A stretch of DNA of 47,761 nt, from assembly GCF_022712275.1 (NCBI RefSeq), contig NZ_JALAGU010000043.1:1-47761 (forward strand). The letters are read 5' to 3'. A program made the translations under genes and the position numbers. Source of the stretch: Corynebacterium sp. GTDB lineage: Bacteria > Actinomycetota > Actinomycetes > Mycobacteriales > Mycobacteriaceae. The notes below the pieces were generated by a model that saw only the letters and a program-made list of their open reading frames with translations, was not told the DNA's origin and did not search any database. The stretch's first letter is position 1, and every line of letters begins with the position of its first letter. Positions 46,085 through 47,761 of the stretch are shown piece after piece.

Positions 46085-46462
46085 ATGGATGCCACTGAAG
46101 CCGCCACCGTCGCCGAAGAGTTCTTCGACACCTACACCCGCCATCTCCTGGACCGGGATGCCGCCGCACTGGCCGACGCCTACGCCGTGCCCGCGCTCAT
46201 CGAATTTCCACGCCAGCGCATTCTCGTCACCGACCCCGCCCAGACCGAGCAGTTCTTCGCCGGGGCTTTCGGTCAGTACGAGGGTGTCAGGGACGCCTCG
46301 ACCACCATCACCGTGCCTGCCGCGACCGACCACAGCATCTGGGTGGTGGTCGAGTTCGGGTACGACGGTCCCGACGATGTCATCTCCGGCGAGCGCAACA
46401 TGTACCAGCTGATCCGGGTGGACGGTGGGTGGAAGGTCGGTGTCCTCACACCGCTGGGATGA
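46085..46462 (+). CDS. NTF2-like (SnoaL-type) protein
   Basis: A 125-residue cone-shaped NTF2-like domain: an N-terminal helix pair (AEEFFDTYTRHLLDRDAAAL), a short strand with IEFPRQRILV, then a curved sheet ending MYQLIRVDGGWKVGVLTPLG. Such proteins are binding proteins or enzymes of many types; no catalytic Asp/His set is evident, so no reaction is proposed. It is a single-gene unit converging on the membrane-protein pair. Confidence 0.75.
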   Translation: MDATEAATVAEEFFDTYTRHLLDRDAAALADAYAVPALIEFPRQRILVTDPAQTEQFFAGAFGQYEGVRDASTTITVPAATDHSIWVVVEFGYDGPDDVISGERNMYQLIRVDGGWKVGVLTPLG

Positions 46463-46473
46463 CGCTGGTCCTG

Positions 46474-46956
46474 TTATATGTGCGATACCGTGATGATCGC
46501 GTCCCGGCAGGCCAGTGCGTCGGCATTGGTCACGAAGACGACGTTGTAACGCTCCCACGCTGTCGTCCTGATCTGCAGCGCAGCACTGCCCCCGAGATTC
46601 AGACGGACGCCGTCCGGCGATGTCGCCTTTCCGGTGACCGGCCAGTTGAGCAGGCCGTGGTTCATGCCGTCATCCGGGGCGACCGTCACGGAGTCGATCT
46701 GTCCCACGGAAATGCTGCGCCGGTAGAATGTGCCGGCCACGTCGACGGTCTCCTTCCCCACGCTGACGGTCAACCGTGGACCGACCGCCGCCCAGACCAC
46801 GAAGAGCAGAACCACCACGACGATCAGCTGGACGGCCGGTTCCCGGACCACAAACGCCAGCAGGATCGCCGGCGCCACCACCGCGAACGGGATGGCTTTC
46901 ATCGCCGGCGACGGACGCACCGAGAAGACGGTGTTCTCACCAGCTGATCCAGTCAT
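46474..46956 (-). CDS. membrane protein with PH-like domain, paralogue 1
   Basis: A 160-residue protein with two adjacent membrane helices (about residues 18-54) and a beta-rich C-terminal domain resembling bacterial PH domains (DVAGTFYRRSISVGQIDSV, LLNWPVTGKATSPDGVRLNL, WERYNVVFVTN). The C-terminal part is clearly homologous to the next gene, sharing YRRSI, LLNW, GKA-SP-GVRL-LGG. TACCCT lies 6 bases before ATG 46956. Its ATG overlaps the stop of the upstream paralogue (ATGA). Function unknown. Confidence 0.72.
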   Translation of the reverse strand: MTGSAGENTVFSVRPSPAMKAIPFAVVAPAILLAFVVREPAVQLIVVVVLLFVVWAAVGPRLTVSVGKETVDVAGTFYRRSISVGQIDSVTVAPDDGMNHGLLNWPVTGKATSPDGVRLNLGGSAALQIRTTAWERYNVVFVTNADALACRDAIITVSHI

Positions 46957-47360
46957 GTGTCCAGGGTACGGTGACCACCGACCGCTGAGACAGCAGCCAC
47001 GCATGCGTCCGCGGTGCCCCTCGACGCGAAGAAGACCTTGCAGTTGTCCCCACCCGTCGTGAGGATCTGTGCTGCGAGCATCCCACCGAGGCTCAGGCGC
47101 ACACCGGCAGGTGAGGACGCCTTCCCGACGACCGCCCAGTTGAGCAGGCTGTGGTCCGAGGCGTCCTCACGGTGGAAGGACACCTCAACGATCTCGTCGA
47201 CAGGGATGCTGCGACGATAGGACGGACCAGCGACGTCGATGCTTCCCTCCCCGATACGGACCGACGCGCAGGCAGTGAACGCTGCCCAGACCAGAAGTGT
47301 CATGAGGCCCACCAGCATAACGATCACCCACCAGATCGGTTCCACCAGGATCGCAACCAA
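46953..47360 (-). CDS. membrane protein with PH-like domain, paralogue 2
   Basis: About 135 residues, with one long membrane helix (WWVIVMLVGLMTLLVWAAF) and a PH-like domain closely related to the adjacent gene (YRRSIPVDEIVEV, LLNWAVVGKASSPAGVRLSL). It opens at TTG 47360 immediately after a TGA, with no clear SD; GTG 47345 is an alternative. Compared with its paralogue it lacks the first 25 or so residues, and the DNA just upstream is damaged or foreign, so its 5' end may be incomplete. Confidence 0.62.
   Translation of the reverse strand: MVAILVEPIWWVIVMLVGLMTLLVWAAFTACASVRIGEGSIDVAGPSYRRSIPVDEIVEVSFHREDASDHSLLNWAVVGKASSPAGVRLSLGGMLAAQILTTGGDNCKVFFASRGTADACVAAVSAVGGHRTLDT
46963..46968 (-). 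promoter_or_regulatory. -10 element TACCCT upstream of 46956
   Basis: TACCCT on the minus strand then 6 bases then ATG 46956, inside the last codons of the upstream paralogue. Confidence 0.4.
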
Positions 47361-47692
47361 TCAGCTTGCCCAGAAGCCCATCTTCTCAGCAGAATTCAAA
47401 GCAATGGTGCCGGGAAGCCAATCAATCCGCTCTTCCCCAGTCCAACGCTCAAGACAATCGCCATCAGGCGCATAATTGAACTCTATTCTCCCGGATACCT
47501 AATAATCATCTCCAGATACTCAGGCCCGTCATCCGCAACAGCCCCAAGATCACCAGAGCAAGCCGAAGAAATCGAGGGAAAATCATTGCCAGCGGTTTGG
47601 TTCTCAGTCACTCTACTTCCGAATATTTCCCCTTCGGCGAGCGGGACAGAACTCCACCCAGCAAAATCTACGGAAAACTCATTATCCTGCAG
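47361..47692 (-). pseudogene. frameshifted C-terminal coding fragment, unknown family
   Basis: Read on the minus strand, 47692-47483 encodes a natural-looking segment (NEFSVDFAGWSSVPLAEGE ... EYLEMIIRYPG) that stops at TAG 47485-47483. The next frame continues it (RIEFNYAPDGDCLERW, then ERIDWLPGTIALN, ending FWAS, TGA 47363-47361). The break is at the GGG run near 47492-47490, a 1-bp deletion. G+C is only about 50 percent, well below the neighbours. No family is recognised. It may be a pseudogene or an intact gene with a base-calling error near a contig end. Confidence 0.55.
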
Positions 47693-47718
47693 TCAGAAAT
47701 CTTGGAAACCGATCACAC

Positions 47719-47761
47719 AGGGCCCCCGGGGGCCCGCCCGCGGGGGGCGGGGAGGGGGGGG
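47719..47761. other. G/C-only low-complexity end
   Basis: The last 43 bases consist almost only of G and C runs and end in nine G. This looks like assembly or sequencing noise at a contig end, not biological sequence. Confidence 0.7.

Overview
The window is high-GC DNA (by eye about two thirds G+C) with the gene content and order of a Corynebacterium chromosome. It carries a his cluster (hisD-C-B, a transporter, hisH-A, an inositol-phosphatase gene, hisF-I) running straight into a trp cluster (trpE, a membrane protein, trpC-B-A), then lgt and pyk. rpsA and polA lie nearby on one side, and relS and dnaE1 on the other. The protein sequences look corynebacterial. A high-GC species that kept the ancestral actinobacterial trp arrangement, such as the C. 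variabile/terpenotabidum/nuruki group, is my best guess, but the species is inference.

Layout. 1-9.1 kb: an SDR oxidoreductase, rpsA, a divergent pair (isocitrate/isopropylmalate-type dehydrogenase and a DUF368 polyprenyl-phosphate-transporter-like protein), MgtC/SapB, polA and a TetR regulator. 9.06 kb: an odd tRNA with a CAA anticodon and no long variable arm. 9.1-13.2 kb: glutaminase-STAS, divergent from an amino-acid ABC importer. 13.2-17.4 kb: a tiny Cys-rich protein behind a CsoR-like palindrome, a hypothetical protein, a GalT-like DUF4921 protein, an M20 amidohydrolase and a patatin. 17.4-25.0 kb (minus strand): pyk, lgt, trpA, trpB, trpC, a Trp-associated membrane protein and trpE. 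25.0-33.1 kb (minus strand): hisI, hisF, impA, hisA/priA, hisH, an MFS gene, hisB, hisC and hisD. 33.1-41.3 kb: poorly known proteins, a TetR regulator next to a 12-bp repeat array, a PH-like/BRCT protein, the small alarmone synthetase RelS, a DUF222-HNH protein with a disturbed start, and an S4 RNA-binding protein. 41.3-45.6 kb: a YigZ-family protein and dnaE1. 45.6-47.4 kb: small membrane and NTF2-like proteins, including a tandem paralogous pair. 47.36-47.76 kb: a lower-GC, frameshifted coding fragment followed by a G/C-only end that looks like a contig-end artefact.

How the genes work together. Histidine and tryptophan synthesis form one long minus-strand block with many 4-bp stop/start overlaps, so much of it is probably translationally coupled. 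No trpF is present and trpC is monofunctional. HisA carries the residues of the bifunctional PriA isomerase and probably does the TrpF step too. trpG, trpD, hisG and hisE are not in this window.

Regulatory signal. A TANNNT -10 element lies 6-8 bases before the start codon of at least fifteen genes, which predicts widespread leaderless transcription; I used these elements to choose several starts. Other candidate control sites are the CsoR-like palindrome (13332-13346), a palindrome upstream of hisA (28019-28037) and the 12-bp array (36062-36109). No CRISPR array, rRNA, prophage or insertion sequence was seen. Apart from the damaged last 400 bases there is no gene-free stretch over 300 bases.
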